A stretch of DNA of 64,000 nucleotides from Williamsia sp. 1138 (GCF_002095435.2 NZ_MJEJ02000047.1:124001-188000), one strand, 5' to 3'. Shown: positions 16,113 to 25,313, counted from the first letter of the stretch. Numbers and translations: made by a program. The notes: a model not told the origin generated them from the sequence alone.

Positions 16113-17912
16113 ATGGCCGCTGATTTTTCTGATCGCACCGATTTCGACAATGCGCAGCGCGGCCTGATCGCCGTATTGGAGCCTGCTCAGATCAAAGCCG
16201 GGGACGGCCGGATGGTGTACGACGCCGAGGCGTTCTCGGCGGCTACCACCGGCGAATGCCCGGACACCGTGAACCCGAGTCTGTGGCGTCAGGCGCAGCT
16301 CACCGGAATCCACGGTCTTTTCGAGGTGACGGCCGGTATCTACCAGATCCGGGGCTACGACCTGTCGAACATGACGCTGGTCGAGGGCGAGACCGGTGTC
16401 GTGGTCATCGACCCGTTGGTGTCCGAGGAATGTGCGGCGGCGGGGCTTGCCCTCTACCGCGAGAACCGTGGCGACCGCCCGGTTGTCGCCGTCATCTACA
16501 CGCACTCGCACATCGACCATTTCGGCGGCGTACTGGGTGTTGTCGATGCGGACACCACGGTGCCGATCGTCGCGCCGGAGCACTTCCTCGAGCACGCGGT
16601 GTCCGAGAACGTCTATGCCGGTGGAGCGATGCTGCGACGCGGGATGTACCACACAGGGATGGTGCTCGAGGTCAGCGCGACGGGCACTCTCGGCGCCGGC
16701 CTCGGGCCGAGTACGTCGAAAGGCACCGTCGGACTCATCGCTCCCACTCTGGACATCACCCACACCGGGCAGGAAGAGACGTTCGACGGTGTGCGAATGA
16801 TCTTTCAGGTCACACCGGGCACTGAAGCGCCGTCTGAGATGAACTTCTACTTCCCCGATCATCGGGCACTGTGCCTGGCGGAGAACGCAACTCACAACCT
16901 GCACAATCTGCTCACGCTCCGTGGGGCGGAAGTGCGGGACGCCCGCAACTGGTCGCGGTACCTCGCGGAGGCGATCGAGATGTTCGCTTACGACTCCGAC
17001 GTCGCGTTCGCCTCGCATCACTGGCCCACCTGGGGTACCGACGAATTGATCGAGTACCTCACCCAGCAGCGCGACCTCTATGCGTTTCTGCATGATCAGA
17101 CCTTGCGACGGCTCAACAAGGGGTACGTCGGCACGGAGATCGCCGAGGACTTCGTGATGCCACCTGCCCTGGATGCGGCGTGGCATACGCACGGCTACTA
17201 CGGCTCGGTCAGCCACAACGTCAAGGCGATCTATCAGCGCTATCTCGGCTGGTATGACGGCAATCCGGCGCACCTGTGGCAGCACCCGCCCGAGGCCAAC
17301 GGTGCTCGGTACGTGCGCGCCATCGGCGGCATCGATGCGGCCGTTGCGAAGGCGAAAGAGTTTGCGGACGAGGGTGATCTCCGCTTCGCCGCGGAACTCG
17401 CGAGCCATGCCGTATTCGCCGAACCGGATCACGCCGGCGCGAAGGAAGTGTTGACCGATGCTCTGACCCGGCTGGGCTACGGGTCCGAGTGCGCGACCTG
17501 GCGGAACAACTATCTCGTCGGCGCGAACGAGGTGAACGGCCCCACGAATCCTGCCGAGGTCAGTGCCGCCGGCATGGCAGCCGCGCTGACGATCACGCAG
17601 GTCTTCGACAGCATCGCCATCCGAATCGACGGGCCACGGGCCTGGGACACCTCCGCCTCCATCCGTTGGCATTTCACAGATCTCGACGAGACCTATCGGA
17701 TGGAGCTGTCGAACGGGGTCCTGATCCACTATCCGACCCAGCGGACCGATCCGGCCGACCTGGTGGTCACCCTGACCAAGTCTCAGTTGCTCGGTCTGCT
17801 GGCCGGTGCCGGAGCAGCCGACCTCGATCTGAGCGGTGACCCCTCGGTCATCGGGACCATCGTGGGATTGACCGATGAGGCCGACCCGGGGTTCCGGATC
17901 GTGACCCCGTGA
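16113..17912 (+). CDS. Alkyl/aryl-sulfatase, metallo-beta-lactamase fold (SdsA/BDS1 type)
   Basis: 599 residues from ATG 16113, with GGGAG 7 nt upstream (a GTG at 16107 is in frame). The zinc motif THSHIDHFGG is at residues 130-139, followed by the family's FHxxP-like and AENATHNLHNL segments. The middle holds the helical dimerisation domain, and the C-terminal ~120 residues an SCP2-like domain. Type III sulfatases hydrolyse primary or secondary alkyl sulfates to alcohol and sulfate. No signal peptide, so probably cytoplasmic here. Confidence 0.9.
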   Translation: MAADFSDRTDFDNAQRGLIAVLEPAQIKAGDGRMVYDAEAFSAATTGECPDTVNPSLWRQAQLTGIHGLFEVTAGIYQIRGYDLSNMTLVEGETGVVVIDPLVSEECAAAGLALYRENRGDRPVVAVIYTHSHIDHFGGVLGVVDADTTVPIVAPEHFLEHAVSENVYAGGAMLRRGMYHTGMVLEVSATGTLGAGLGPSTSKGTVGLIAPTLDITHTGQEETFDGVRMIFQVTPGTEAPSEMNFYFPDHRALCLAENATHNLHNLLTLRGAEVRDARNWSRYLAEAIEMFAYDSDVAFASHHWPTWGTDELIEYLTQQRDLYAFLHDQTLRRLNKGYVGTEIAEDFVMPPALDAAWHTHGYYGSVSHNVKAIYQRYLGWYDGNPAHLWQHPPEANGARYVRAIGGIDAAVAKAKEFADEGDLRFAAELASHAVFAEPDHAGAKEVLTDALTRLGYGSECATWRNNYLVGANEVNGPTNPAEVSAAGMAAALTITQVFDSIAIRIDGPRAWDTSASIRWHFTDLDETYRMELSNGVLIHYPTQRTDPADLVVTLTKSQLLGLLAGAGAADLDLSGDPSVIGTIVGLTDEADPGFRIVTP

Positions 17913-17990
17913 CATCGCAAACCTGCCGGGCGGCCCCGCACGCACCCTGGATCTGCTGCTAGTTTTCGCGCGCGCGGCTACGATCCCGCC

Positions 17991-18284
17991 ATGAACAAAG
18001 AGGTGGCTGGGCGTCTGGCGCAAGGCCGACTCGAGGAGTGGGCTCGAGCAGTGAGCTATGACGAGCTCGTCTGGGCCGACAACAACGAATCGACCACCAG
18101 GCGGCAGGTGTCGGAAGATGGTGTCGACTACACCATCGAGTCGACGGTGTACCGCGAGCAGGGGGCGAACGTCTACACGATGGCGGTGCGCGTCAGCGAG
18201 GTCGAGAAGCGTTCGTTCTTCCGTAAATCAGTCTCCCGATACGGTCAGATGTTCCCCGACGGGCGGTTCGTCGAAGGCGCGTGA
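17991..18284 (+). CDS. Conserved hypothetical protein
   Basis: 97 residues, soluble, with many charged residues. The pattern DYTIESTVYREQGANVYTMA, then VRVSEVEKRSFFRKSVSRYG, suggests a small beta-rich fold. No family recognised. Monocistronic between the sulfatase and a convergent MarR gene. Confidence 0.6.
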   Translation: MNKEVAGRLAQGRLEEWARAVSYDELVWADNNESTTRRQVSEDGVDYTIESTVYREQGANVYTMAVRVSEVEKRSFFRKSVSRYGQMFPDGRFVEGA

Positions 18285-18293
18285 GGCCTCGCT

Positions 18294-18806
18294 TCACCCC
18301 GCCGGTCGGTGATCGATGGCGGAGGCGAGGGTCTCGGCCAGTGCCGGGTCTGCGGCGGTGACGATGAGGCGAGCGGCCGAACCGAGGTGTTCGAGTTGAT
18401 CTGCCCCCATGGCATCGACGACGAGTCGCCGGACCTCACGGACGTGTGAGGGCGCAATACGTTGTAGCTCTTGCCATCCCGTTTCTGTCAGAATCGCCTC
18501 GGTGCGCCGACCGGCGCCACCGCAGGAGCGCCGCTCGACCCACCCCACACTCTCCAGTCGTGACACCGCGTGCGACAGCCGGGACAGCGATCCTCGCGCC
18601 AGCCCGGCGAGGTCGCTCATCACCCGCACATGGTCGGGGGCGTCAGACAGCGACACCAGGATGTTGTATTCGAAGAAATTGATCCCTGCCTCGTGCTTGA
18701 GCTGTGCGTCGAGCTTGCCGGGCAAGGTCATGATCAGCGCGACCAGTGACGCCCAATCGCGCTGCTGAGCGTGGCTGAGCCATACCTCGTCGTGGTCGTC
18801 GGTCAC
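18294..18806 (-). CDS. MarR family transcriptional regulator
   Basis: About 170 residues from GTG 18806. The longer frame to 18875 overlaps the operator sites, so the GTG is preferred. The MarR core is INFFEYNILVSLSDAPDHVR, then LAGLARGSLSRLSHAVSRLE with a wing containing GGAGRRTEAILTETG. It is paralogous to the MarR protein at 3931-4440. Divergent from a flavodoxin-fold reductase, which is its likely target. Confidence 0.87.
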   Translation of the reverse strand: MTDDHDEVWLSHAQQRDWASLVALIMTLPGKLDAQLKHEAGINFFEYNILVSLSDAPDHVRVMSDLAGLARGSLSRLSHAVSRLESVGWVERRSCGGAGRRTEAILTETGWQELQRIAPSHVREVRRLVVDAMGADQLEHLGSAARLIVTAADPALAETLASAIDHRPAG

Positions 18807-18820
18807 GGTCCCATCGTAGC

Positions 18821-18872
18821 GAACTTGAACATTCAACAATTGTCGGTATGGTTCAACTTGCGCGTTCAAGTT
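18821..18872. promoter_or_regulatory. Two MarR-type palindromes between MarR and reductase genes
   Basis: Two dyads: TTGAA-CA-TTCAA (18825-18836) and AACTTG-CGCGTT-CAAGTT (18855-18872). They contain the ACTTG/TTCAA half-sites seen in relaxed form at the first MarR locus (3852-3899), consistent with related DNA-recognition helices. They lie between the divergent starts at 18806 and 18919. Confidence 0.6.
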
Positions 18873-18918
18873 CACGGATCGTCGTCCATCGCTGATCCGG
18901 ATTCACTGAGGAGAGCTC

Positions 18919-19566
18919 ATGACCCTGTTTCGTCTCGACGCCAGCATCCGTATCGAGGGTTCACATAGTCGCGCGATTGCCGACATCGTCGAACAGGAGT
19001 GGCGGGTCGGCCATCCGGGCGACGCCATCGTCCGACGCCACGTCGGAACCGAACCCATCGCCGCCACGACCTGGGGGACCGCTGCCTTCGCCGGCTACAC
19101 GCCAGAAGATCAGCGCACGAATGAGCAGCGCGAAGCGCTGAGGCTGGCCGCGACCCTCGCCGACGAGTTGATCGCGGCCGACGCTTATCTGTTTGCGGTG
19201 CCGCTGTACAACTTCGGGGTCTCGCAGCACTTCAAGACCTGGGTCGATACGGTCCTCACCGATCCGCGGTTCGGGCCCACCGGCCCGTCGCCGATCGCCG
19301 GTCGACCCGCCGTGCTGGTGACCGTTCAGGGTGGTAACTACTCGGCGGGCACGCCGCGTGAGGGCTGGGACCACGCAACAGGATGGATGCAGCGCATTCT
19401 CGCCGACGTGTGGAACTTGGACCTCGACGTCGTCGAAGCCCCGTTCACCCTGGTCGGTGTGAACCCTGCGCTCGACGAGTTCAAGGATGTCGCAGCCGGT
19501 CTGCGAGCCGATGCCGATGCGCTCGCCACGAAGCACGGCCAGGCGCTTGCCGCTCCCCGCAGCTGA
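18919..19566 (+). CDS. FMN-dependent NAD(P)H oxidoreductase, flavodoxin-like (azoreductase type)
   Basis: 215 residues. N-terminal DASIRIEGSHSRAIADIV is the phosphate-binding loop of AzoR-type flavoproteins, followed by ADAYLFAVPLYNFGVSQHFK, then TVQGGNYSAGTPREGWDH. AzoR-type enzymes reduce quinones and azo compounds with NAD(P)H. The divergent MarR suggests induction by an electrophile or quinone. Confidence 0.87.
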   Translation: MTLFRLDASIRIEGSHSRAIADIVEQEWRVGHPGDAIVRRHVGTEPIAATTWGTAAFAGYTPEDQRTNEQREALRLAATLADELIAADAYLFAVPLYNFGVSQHFKTWVDTVLTDPRFGPTGPSPIAGRPAVLVTVQGGNYSAGTPREGWDHATGWMQRILADVWNLDLDVVEAPFTLVGVNPALDEFKDVAAGLRADADALATKHGQALAAPRS

Positions 19567-19572
19567 CGACCG

Positions 19573-20022
19573 TTACTCGGCCAGCGCAGCCAGCCTTTCG
19601 AGCGACGCGCGCAGGTTGTCGGCTGTCGTCGCGCGAGCCCGCCCCAGGCGTTTCTCCTCGCTGAGATCCGACCAGTCGTAGGTGTGGGTCACGCGCGTAC
19701 GGCTGTCGTCGAGCGGTTCGAGCTCCCAGCGCCAGAGGTGACCCGGCGGCTCGTGACCCGCTTCTGAGGGGAGCCACGCGATGAGGCGTCCTTCATCGAA
19801 CTCCACAATGTGGTTCTCTCGCTCGGCGCCCGTGGTGAGAGTCATCGTGAACACATCACCCACCGCGCGGACACGTTGATCAGCCGACGCCGACGTCAGG
19901 TTGTCATTGCCGTCCCAGCTCGGCTGCCGTGACGGGTCAGCTATCAGTTCGAAGATCTGCTCGGCGCCGGCGGCGATGTCGCGGGACGCGCTCACCACCC
20001 GCATTTCTGTGTTCTCGGCCAT
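19573..20022 (-). CDS. SRPBCC (START/Bet v1-like) family protein
   Basis: 149 residues from ATG 20022. It opens with the typical RDIAAGAEQIFELIADPSRQ and WDGND, and ends with RVTHTYDWSDLSE and a C-terminal helix. It is a helix-grip ligand-binding fold, often called polyketide cyclase/dehydrase-like. Ligand unknown. Lies 30 nt downstream of SelO in the same direction. Confidence 0.83.
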   Translation of the reverse strand: MAENTEMRVVSASRDIAAGAEQIFELIADPSRQPSWDGNDNLTSASADQRVRAVGDVFTMTLTTGAERENHIVEFDEGRLIAWLPSEAGHEPPGHLWRWELEPLDDSRTRVTHTYDWSDLSEEKRLGRARATTADNLRASLERLAALAE

Positions 20023-20052
20023 CTTCAGATCCAAGCACAGATCTCGAACAGG

Positions 20053-21543
20053 TCAGGTGCCGCAGAAGGTTTGGAACGATTCGCTGAACACCGGGGGAGC
20101 GGGTGCCGCGTAATCGGCCCAGTCGTCACGGCGATCGAACGGATGGGTGACGATCTCGAGCAACTTCTCGAACGGAGCGAGATCGCCGTCGGTGGCAGCT
20201 TTCAGCGCGGCATCAAGCTGATGGTTGCGCGGGATGTACAGCGGGTTGACCGCGTCCATCGCATCCGCGGCGTCGTCGCGGTCGTACCTGGCCAGTTCGG
20301 AACGCCAACTGGTGAGCCAGGAACCGATCTGTTCGCGCGGGATGAGGGCATCCAGAGCGGTTGTTTCCCCACGGAGCTCGCTCGCAAGAGCTCGGAACGT
20401 ACCGGTCCAGTCGGCACCGTGAGTTTTCATCAATGCCAGCAGGTCGTCGATCAACGCCGGGTCGATGGTTTCACCGGCCACGCCGAGCTTTGCCGACATG
20501 CCGGCCGAATAGTGGCTCTGGAATCGCGCGTCGAAGGAGTCGAGCACCGCCGAGACCGCGGAGATCGCGTCGTCGGGCGTCGAATCGATCAGTGTCAGAA
20601 GCGTTTCTGCCAGGCGCGCCAGGTTCCACTTCAGGACGGCGGGCTGATTGCCGAACGCGTAACGGGCACCCTGGTCGATGGAACTGAACACCGCGGCCGG
20701 GTCGAAGGCGTCGATGAACGCGCACGGTCCGTAGTCGATGGTCTGCCCGGAGATGGTGGTGTTGTCGGTGTTCATGACGCCGTGCACAAATCCGGCGAGC
20801 ATCCACTGCGCCACCAGAGCGGCCTGCGCCTCGACCACGGCTTCGAAGAACGCCAGGTACCGCTGATCGGTCGGCAGTTCGGTCAACGCCGGGTAGTGGC
20901 GCGCGATCGCGTAGTCGGCCAGAGGTTGCAGGACCTCGCCCTGCCGGACCGCGAACTCGAACGTGCCCACCCGCAGGTGGCTGGCTGCGACCCTGGCGAG
21001 CACCGCCCCGGGCTCCGCGCCGGTTCGACGTATGTCCCGGCCCGTCGCGACCACCGACAGTGACCGTGTGGTCGGGATGCCGAGGGCGTGCATGGCCTCG
21101 CTGACCAGGTACTCACGCAGCATCGGGCCGACAGCGGCGAACCCGTCGCCGCCCCGAGAGAAGGGCGTCGGCCCCGAACCCTTGAGGTGTAGATCAAGCC
21201 GACGGTTGTCACTGACGATCTCGCCCAGCAGCAACGCTCGCCCGTCTCCGAGTAACGGTGTATACCCGCCGAATTGGTGGCCGGCGTAGGCCATTGCGAC
21301 GGGTGTTGACCCGACGGGCGCCGACGCACCCGACAACACACGGACGCCGTCGTCGCTCCGCAGGGCCTTCACATCCAGTCCCAGCGACTCCGCCAACTCC
21401 TCATTGAGGATCAGCAACCTCGGGTTCGGCGCGTCGGCACCCTGCCACGGCACGGCAAGTGCACTGAGCGTGTCCGCGTAGGTACTTTCGAGGCCGACGA
21501 TCGCCGGAGTCGTCGATGCAGCGGAGTCGTGAGTTGTTGCCAT
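20053..21543 (-). CDS. selO: Protein adenylyltransferase SelO
   Basis: 496 residues, the normal SelO (YdiU/UPF0061) length. Recognisable family segments are VAMAYAGHQFGGYTPLLGDG, LHLKGSGPTPFSRGGDG, VLARVAASHLRVGTFEF, GVMNTDNTTISGQTIDYGPC and AFIDAFDP. SelO is a pseudokinase-fold enzyme that transfers AMP to Ser/Thr/Tyr of target proteins and takes part in redox stress responses in other organisms. It lacks the C-terminal selenocysteine of eukaryotic forms, though it ends in FCGT with a cysteine three residues from the end. Confidence 0.92.
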   Translation of the reverse strand: MATTHDSAASTTPAIVGLESTYADTLSALAVPWQGADAPNPRLLILNEELAESLGLDVKALRSDDGVRVLSGASAPVGSTPVAMAYAGHQFGGYTPLLGDGRALLLGEIVSDNRRLDLHLKGSGPTPFSRGGDGFAAVGPMLREYLVSEAMHALGIPTTRSLSVVATGRDIRRTGAEPGAVLARVAASHLRVGTFEFAVRQGEVLQPLADYAIARHYPALTELPTDQRYLAFFEAVVEAQAALVAQWMLAGFVHGVMNTDNTTISGQTIDYGPCAFIDAFDPAAVFSSIDQGARYAFGNQPAVLKWNLARLAETLLTLIDSTPDDAISAVSAVLDSFDARFQSHYSAGMSAKLGVAGETIDPALIDDLLALMKTHGADWTGTFRALASELRGETTALDALIPREQIGSWLTSWRSELARYDRDDAADAMDAVNPLYIPRNHQLDAALKAATDGDLAPFEKLLEIVTHPFDRRDDWADYAAPAPPVFSESFQTFCGT

Positions 21544-21590
21544 GATTCGAGGTTAACCACCATCGCGTTCGGTACGGGCGGGTCGATCGG

Positions 21591-21842
21591 TCACATGAAG
21601 CCGAAGATGCGGCTGAACAGCCCGATGGCAATGATGAGGACCAGCAGCACGGCGAGGCTGATGATGACGATCGGCACGGTCTTGCCACGTTGTGGCGGCT
21701 CATGGTTCGGGCCGCCGACGCCGGTCTCTGCCGGAGGAGTGTCACCTGGTGTCACGCCGCCACCGTCTTCCAGCCCCGCAGTGTCGCCGGGTGGGGGGTT
21801 CTGCGGTTCGTACGCGAAGTCTTCAGAGTCTCGGTTGGGCAT
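21591..21842 (-). CDS. DUF6480-like small membrane protein
   Basis: 83 residues: a Pro/Gly-rich acidic N-terminus (NPPPGDTAGLEDGGGVTPGD), the segment PPAETGVGGPNHEP, and a C-terminal helix VPIVIISLAVLLVLIIAIGL. The pattern PPGDTAGLEDGGGVxPGD...P is characteristic of the actinobacterial DUF6480 family, of unknown function. Confidence 0.75.
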   Translation of the reverse strand: MPNRDSEDFAYEPQNPPPGDTAGLEDGGGVTPGDTPPAETGVGGPNHEPPQRGKTVPIVIISLAVLLVLIIAIGLFSRIFGFM

Positions 21843-21895
21843 GCAGGATGAGTACCCGATCCCGCGGATGCCAACCAGTGGCGGCAGTTGCCGGG

Positions 21896-23182
21896 TCAGG
21901 GGATGGGGGTCGGTGCCAGGCTGTTACCGGGAGGGATGGTCGCGCAGTTGCTACGGGTCGGCAGCCCGGCGAATCGCTCGGTCAGGAACTGCAGCCCCTG
22001 AGCTTCGAACGGAGCGAAGGCTTCGGCGTGGGTGAGTCCGTTGAACTGGGAGTAGGTCACGTCGACGCCACGACCGCAGTACTCGTGCGCCAGGCCGACG
22101 ACATCGTCGGTGATCATGATGGTGTCGCCGAGCGCGTTCGCCTTGCCGACTCCCAGCAGCAGCGGAGTGCGCGGGGTGCCCTGGCTACCCATGATGTTGT
22201 CGTCGATTGCCGCGACGACCTCGGGGACGTCGAGCAGTGAGGTGTACGGCGCCTTGACCATCGACGCGTCGGTCAGGGTCGGGTACTTCGAGGCGAAGTT
22301 GACGATGCATTCGGAGCTGACCTGCTGGGTCACCTGCTGGCCGTATGGGGAGAGGAACGTGCTCGTATCGAGGTCGTACGTCCGCTGGTAGGCGACGACA
22401 AGTGCGGGGATGACGCCTGCCCATTGCTTGCTGCCACTGACGTAGGGCAGGTTGTGCGCCAGGTCGACCGGCAGGCCGCCCGCAGCGGCACCGACGATGT
22501 TCAGTTCAGGGGAGTACTGCGGTGCCACCTCTGCACCCCACTGAGTCGGAACCGAGCCGCCGGAGTAGCCCACGAGGCCGACCGGTGTGGAGGACGGGGC
22601 GTCGAGAAATGCCTCGGTCGCGCGGATCCCGTCGAGCATCGCGTAACCCGACTGCCGCCCGATGGTCCATTCGAGCTCTTCGCCCTCGTAGTCGGGCGCA
22701 ACGACGGTGTACCCGGCGGCGAGGTATCCGGCGATCAGATTCTGCTCGCCGAAGGCGATGAGGTTCGTCGACCCGCCACTCAGGGTGTACGAGGGGTCGC
22801 ACTGCGAACCGAGTGCGTCGTAAGCCATCTGGTACGAGACGATCTTGGTCGGGCCGGGTACCAGCGGCCGCAGGACCGTCGCGACCGTGACGGCGCCGCG
22901 GCCTTGCTGATCGGTCGTCCGGTACAGCACCTGGTTGCCGGTGATGGGGGTGTTCACGTCCGGCGTCCGGAAGTTCATCGGCCGCGAGCGCAGCACCGTC
23001 CCGGGCGCGATCCCGTCCAGTGGTCCGTCGTAGCTGTAGAAGGGATCTGCCGAGGGCAACGGCGAACCCGGGCCGGGATCGGCCTGCGCTGGAGCGGCCA
23101 CGAACGCCAGCGACCCGGTGACGATGGCGGCAACGGCCAAGAGGCGCAGGGCGAAGGCGCGAACATTGGGCATGGCGTTCAT
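21896..23182 (-). CDS. Secreted lipase family protein (LIP, alpha/beta hydrolase)
   Basis: 428 residues with a Sec signal peptide (about 1-34, cleavage after APAQA). The nucleophile elbow GYSGG places S207. Family segments are VVAPDYEGEELEWTIGRQSG, MLDGIRA and AGGLPVDL. Secretory lipases of this type are common in mycolic-acid actinobacteria and hydrolyse triacylglycerols or other esters outside the cell. Likely monocistronic. Confidence 0.88.
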   Translation of the reverse strand: MNAMPNVRAFALRLLAVAAIVTGSLAFVAAPAQADPGPGSPLPSADPFYSYDGPLDGIAPGTVLRSRPMNFRTPDVNTPITGNQVLYRTTDQQGRGAVTVATVLRPLVPGPTKIVSYQMAYDALGSQCDPSYTLSGGSTNLIAFGEQNLIAGYLAAGYTVVAPDYEGEELEWTIGRQSGYAMLDGIRATEAFLDAPSSTPVGLVGYSGGSVPTQWGAEVAPQYSPELNIVGAAAGGLPVDLAHNLPYVSGSKQWAGVIPALVVAYQRTYDLDTSTFLSPYGQQVTQQVSSECIVNFASKYPTLTDASMVKAPYTSLLDVPEVVAAIDDNIMGSQGTPRTPLLLGVGKANALGDTIMITDDVVGLAHEYCGRGVDVTYSQFNGLTHAEAFAPFEAQGLQFLTERFAGLPTRSNCATIPPGNSLAPTPIP

Positions 23183-23260
23183 TTAAACACCGACACGGCG
23201 AACCGGAACCGAATCGAGACAATCGAGGGCGGTGACATCGGGCGGTAACGGATTGTCGAT

Positions 23261-23272
23261 ATGTCGCGACAT
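23261..23272. promoter_or_regulatory. 12-bp perfect palindrome upstream of the mycolyltransferase
   Basis: ATGTCGCGACAT, perfectly self-complementary, about 50 bp before the mycolyltransferase start and inside the intergenic region shared with the divergent lipase. Possible operator; it is short enough that chance cannot be excluded. Confidence 0.3.
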
Positions 23273-23322
23273 TTCTTGCAGCACTTGTTTCGGTCGGGGA
23301 CCGACAGCAGGAGTTCCACCGC

Positions 23323-24756
23323 ATGCCCAGTTCGTTCAACCAGTTCGATCACTCCGTCCCCGCATGGAAAGTCGTCGGCGAGGCCCGGCATGCGCAGCCC
23401 GAGGCGCCCAAGCGTCGCCGAGGACCTCGTGTCCTTGTGCTCGGCGCGATGGTGGCCGTGCTGAGCATCGCACTGACCGCCCTCAGTTCACTGCTGTTCT
23501 CTTTCGGAACCGCAGGTGCAGTTGCCGGTCAGCCGGACAAACTCCGGCCCGGGTGCACCTGGGATTCCTCGGCCTACTTCGTGCAGAACTGCCAGGTCTG
23601 GTCGAAGTCCCAGAACAAGAACGTCATGGTGCAGATCCGCGCATCGGAGGGCAGCAATCAGGGTGTGTACCTGCTCGACGGGATGCGGGCTCGCGAAGAC
23701 CGCTCTGCCTGGACGACAGACGTCAAGGCCGCCCAGGTCTATGACCGCAGCACCGACACCACACTCGTCATGCCGGTCGGCGGGGCATCGTCGTTCTACA
23801 CGGACTGGGACGCCGGCGCCGGTGACAAGAACGCCACCATCAAGCAGGAAACGTTCCTGACCGACGAACTGCCTGCCTACCTCGCCGAGAACTTCGGCGT
23901 CAGCCCGTCCAACAACGCGATCATCGGTCTGTCGATGTCGGCGGGGCCGGCCGTCACCCTGGCTGAACGCCACCCCGAGCAGTTCAAGGTGGTGCAGGCG
24001 ATGTCGGGCTACTACCAAACAGACAATCCCGTTGGTGCGCTTGGTGTTTTCGCGTCCCAGACGCTCGTATCGAACTACACGAACGGCATCCTCAACATGT
24101 GGGGTGCCCCGGGGAGCAACCGGTGGACCGAGAACGATCCGTCGAAGAACGTCAGCAAGCTCAAAGACAACGGCCAGGTGCTCATCATCTCGTCCGGCAA
24201 CGGTTTCCTGACTCCGGGCGAGCTGGCACAGCTGGCGCCCCAGGACCAGATCAGCGCGATCGCCCTCGAGATGCTGTCGGCCGTGTCGACCATCCTGATG
24301 CAGATCCAGGCCGCGCAAAGCGGGGCGAACGTCGTCGTGTTGCCGAATTATGGCGGACACACGTGGGAGAACTGGGGCCGCGCCCTGCGCGACGGGCGTG
24401 ACGAGGTGACCGAGACGCTGCGCAACACCCCGCCCGTCACCGCGAAGACCCAGGTCGTCAACGCCACCGGCGCCGAGGTCGACGGCGGCACAGCCAAGGC
24501 CACCAAGGCTGCACTTCTCGTTGCAGACGAGCCTTCGGTGCTCCCGGCCGACGTACCTGCGTCGACCGATCCGTCCAGCTCTGTACCGTCGACCACCAAA
24601 TCCTCGTCGACTTCGGAATCGCCAGTGTCGGCCTCGTCGACTCCCGCCGAAGCCCCTGCGGCGGATGCGGTTTCGACCGAACCCGCCCTGACGTCCACCG
24701 ATACCTCGGCAACGAGCACCACGACGTCGACGACCACCACCGCGCCGGCACGCTGA
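23323..24756 (+). CDS. Secreted mycolyltransferase (antigen 85/Cmt family) with Ser/Thr-rich tail
   Basis: 477 residues. Cytoplasmic basic leader, a hydrophobic segment (about 37-62) as signal or anchor, then an antigen 85-like esterase domain: GVYLLDGMRAREDRSAW, LVMPVGGASSFYTDW, nucleophile S204 in IIGLSMSAGPA, and the His region YGGHTWENWG. C78 and C90 could form a disulfide. Residues about 395-477 are a low-complexity Ser/Thr/Pro/Ala tail, perhaps O-glycosylated or wall-spanning. It transfers mycolic acids from trehalose monomycolate to arabinogalactan or trehalose, so the host makes mycolates. Confidence 0.9.
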   Translation: MPSSFNQFDHSVPAWKVVGEARHAQPEAPKRRRGPRVLVLGAMVAVLSIALTALSSLLFSFGTAGAVAGQPDKLRPGCTWDSSAYFVQNCQVWSKSQNKNVMVQIRASEGSNQGVYLLDGMRAREDRSAWTTDVKAAQVYDRSTDTTLVMPVGGASSFYTDWDAGAGDKNATIKQETFLTDELPAYLAENFGVSPSNNAIIGLSMSAGPAVTLAERHPEQFKVVQAMSGYYQTDNPVGALGVFASQTLVSNYTNGILNMWGAPGSNRWTENDPSKNVSKLKDNGQVLIISSGNGFLTPGELAQLAPQDQISAIALEMLSAVSTILMQIQAAQSGANVVVLPNYGGHTWENWGRALRDGRDEVTETLRNTPPVTAKTQVVNATGAEVDGGTAKATKAALLVADEPSVLPADVPASTDPSSSVPSTTKSSSTSESPVSASSTPAEAPAADAVSTEPALTSTDTSATSTTTSTTTTAPAR

Positions 24757-24769
24757 ATCGACCGGTTTC

Positions 24770-24827
24770 GCTCACAAAACTTCGTCCCGCTCGCGTTCTT
24801 TCACGAGCGGGACGAAGTTCTGTGAGC
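24770..24827 (+). terminator. Long hairpin after the mycolyltransferase gene
   Basis: Arms 24770-24793 and 24804-24827 (24 nt each) pair with a single non-Watson-Crick position around a 10-nt loop. No T tract follows, as is common for actinobacterial terminators. It starts 14 nt after the stop codon and ends before the GtrA start at 24873, so it probably separates the two transcripts. Confidence 0.75.
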
Positions 24828-24872
24828 GGACGTTGTCTCGCGCCCGGAGGCGAGGATGGCATCATCGAAGAA

Positions 24873-25313
24873 GTGTCCGGCAAGTGGTACCGCAGTGTGC
24901 TGTTCCGTTTCTACCTCGTAGGCGGTGCCAGCGCGTTCGCATATGTGGCGTTGTTCGTCCTACTGCGATTCGTCATGCCGTCACAGGTCGCGAATGTGTT
25001 GGCGCTCCTGATCTCTGCGATCGCGAACACCGCGGTCAATCGACGATTCACTTTCGGGATTCGCGGCACCGACGAGATCATGCGGCACTACCTGCAGGGC
25101 CTTGCTGTCTTCGCCCTGGGGCTCGCGCTGACGGGCGGGGCGTTGTGGCTGCTGCACATCTGGACAGCCGATCCGTCGCGAGTGCAGGAGGTCGCTGTGC
25201 TGGTGGCGGCGAATCTCGTGGCCACAGTGGTGCGCTTCTTGGGCCTTCGACGAGTGTTCGCACCTAAGGCGTCCGATGAACCGCGGCCGGGCCACGTCGT
25301 CGGACCAGGATGA
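24873..25313 (+). CDS. GtrA family membrane protein
   Basis: About 146 residues from GTG 24873. The frame opens at 24822 inside the hairpin, so the later start is preferred. Four transmembrane helices and the family features FYLVGGASAFAYVALFVLL and NTAVNRRFTFG. GtrA proteins are thought to flip polyprenyl-linked sugars for cell-surface glycosylation. The last 50 nt overlap the convergent gene 25264-25698. Confidence 0.85.
   Translation: MSGKWYRSVLFRFYLVGGASAFAYVALFVLLRFVMPSQVANVLALLISAIANTAVNRRFTFGIRGTDEIMRHYLQGLAVFALGLALTGGALWLLHIWTADPSRVQEVAVLVAANLVATVVRFLGLRRVFAPKASDEPRPGHVVGPG

Noticed and set aside
15873-18023. 716-codon minus-strand ORF opposite the sulfatase
   Set aside because: Composition is Arg/Val/Asp-rich shadow; the plus strand has the conserved sulfatase motifs.
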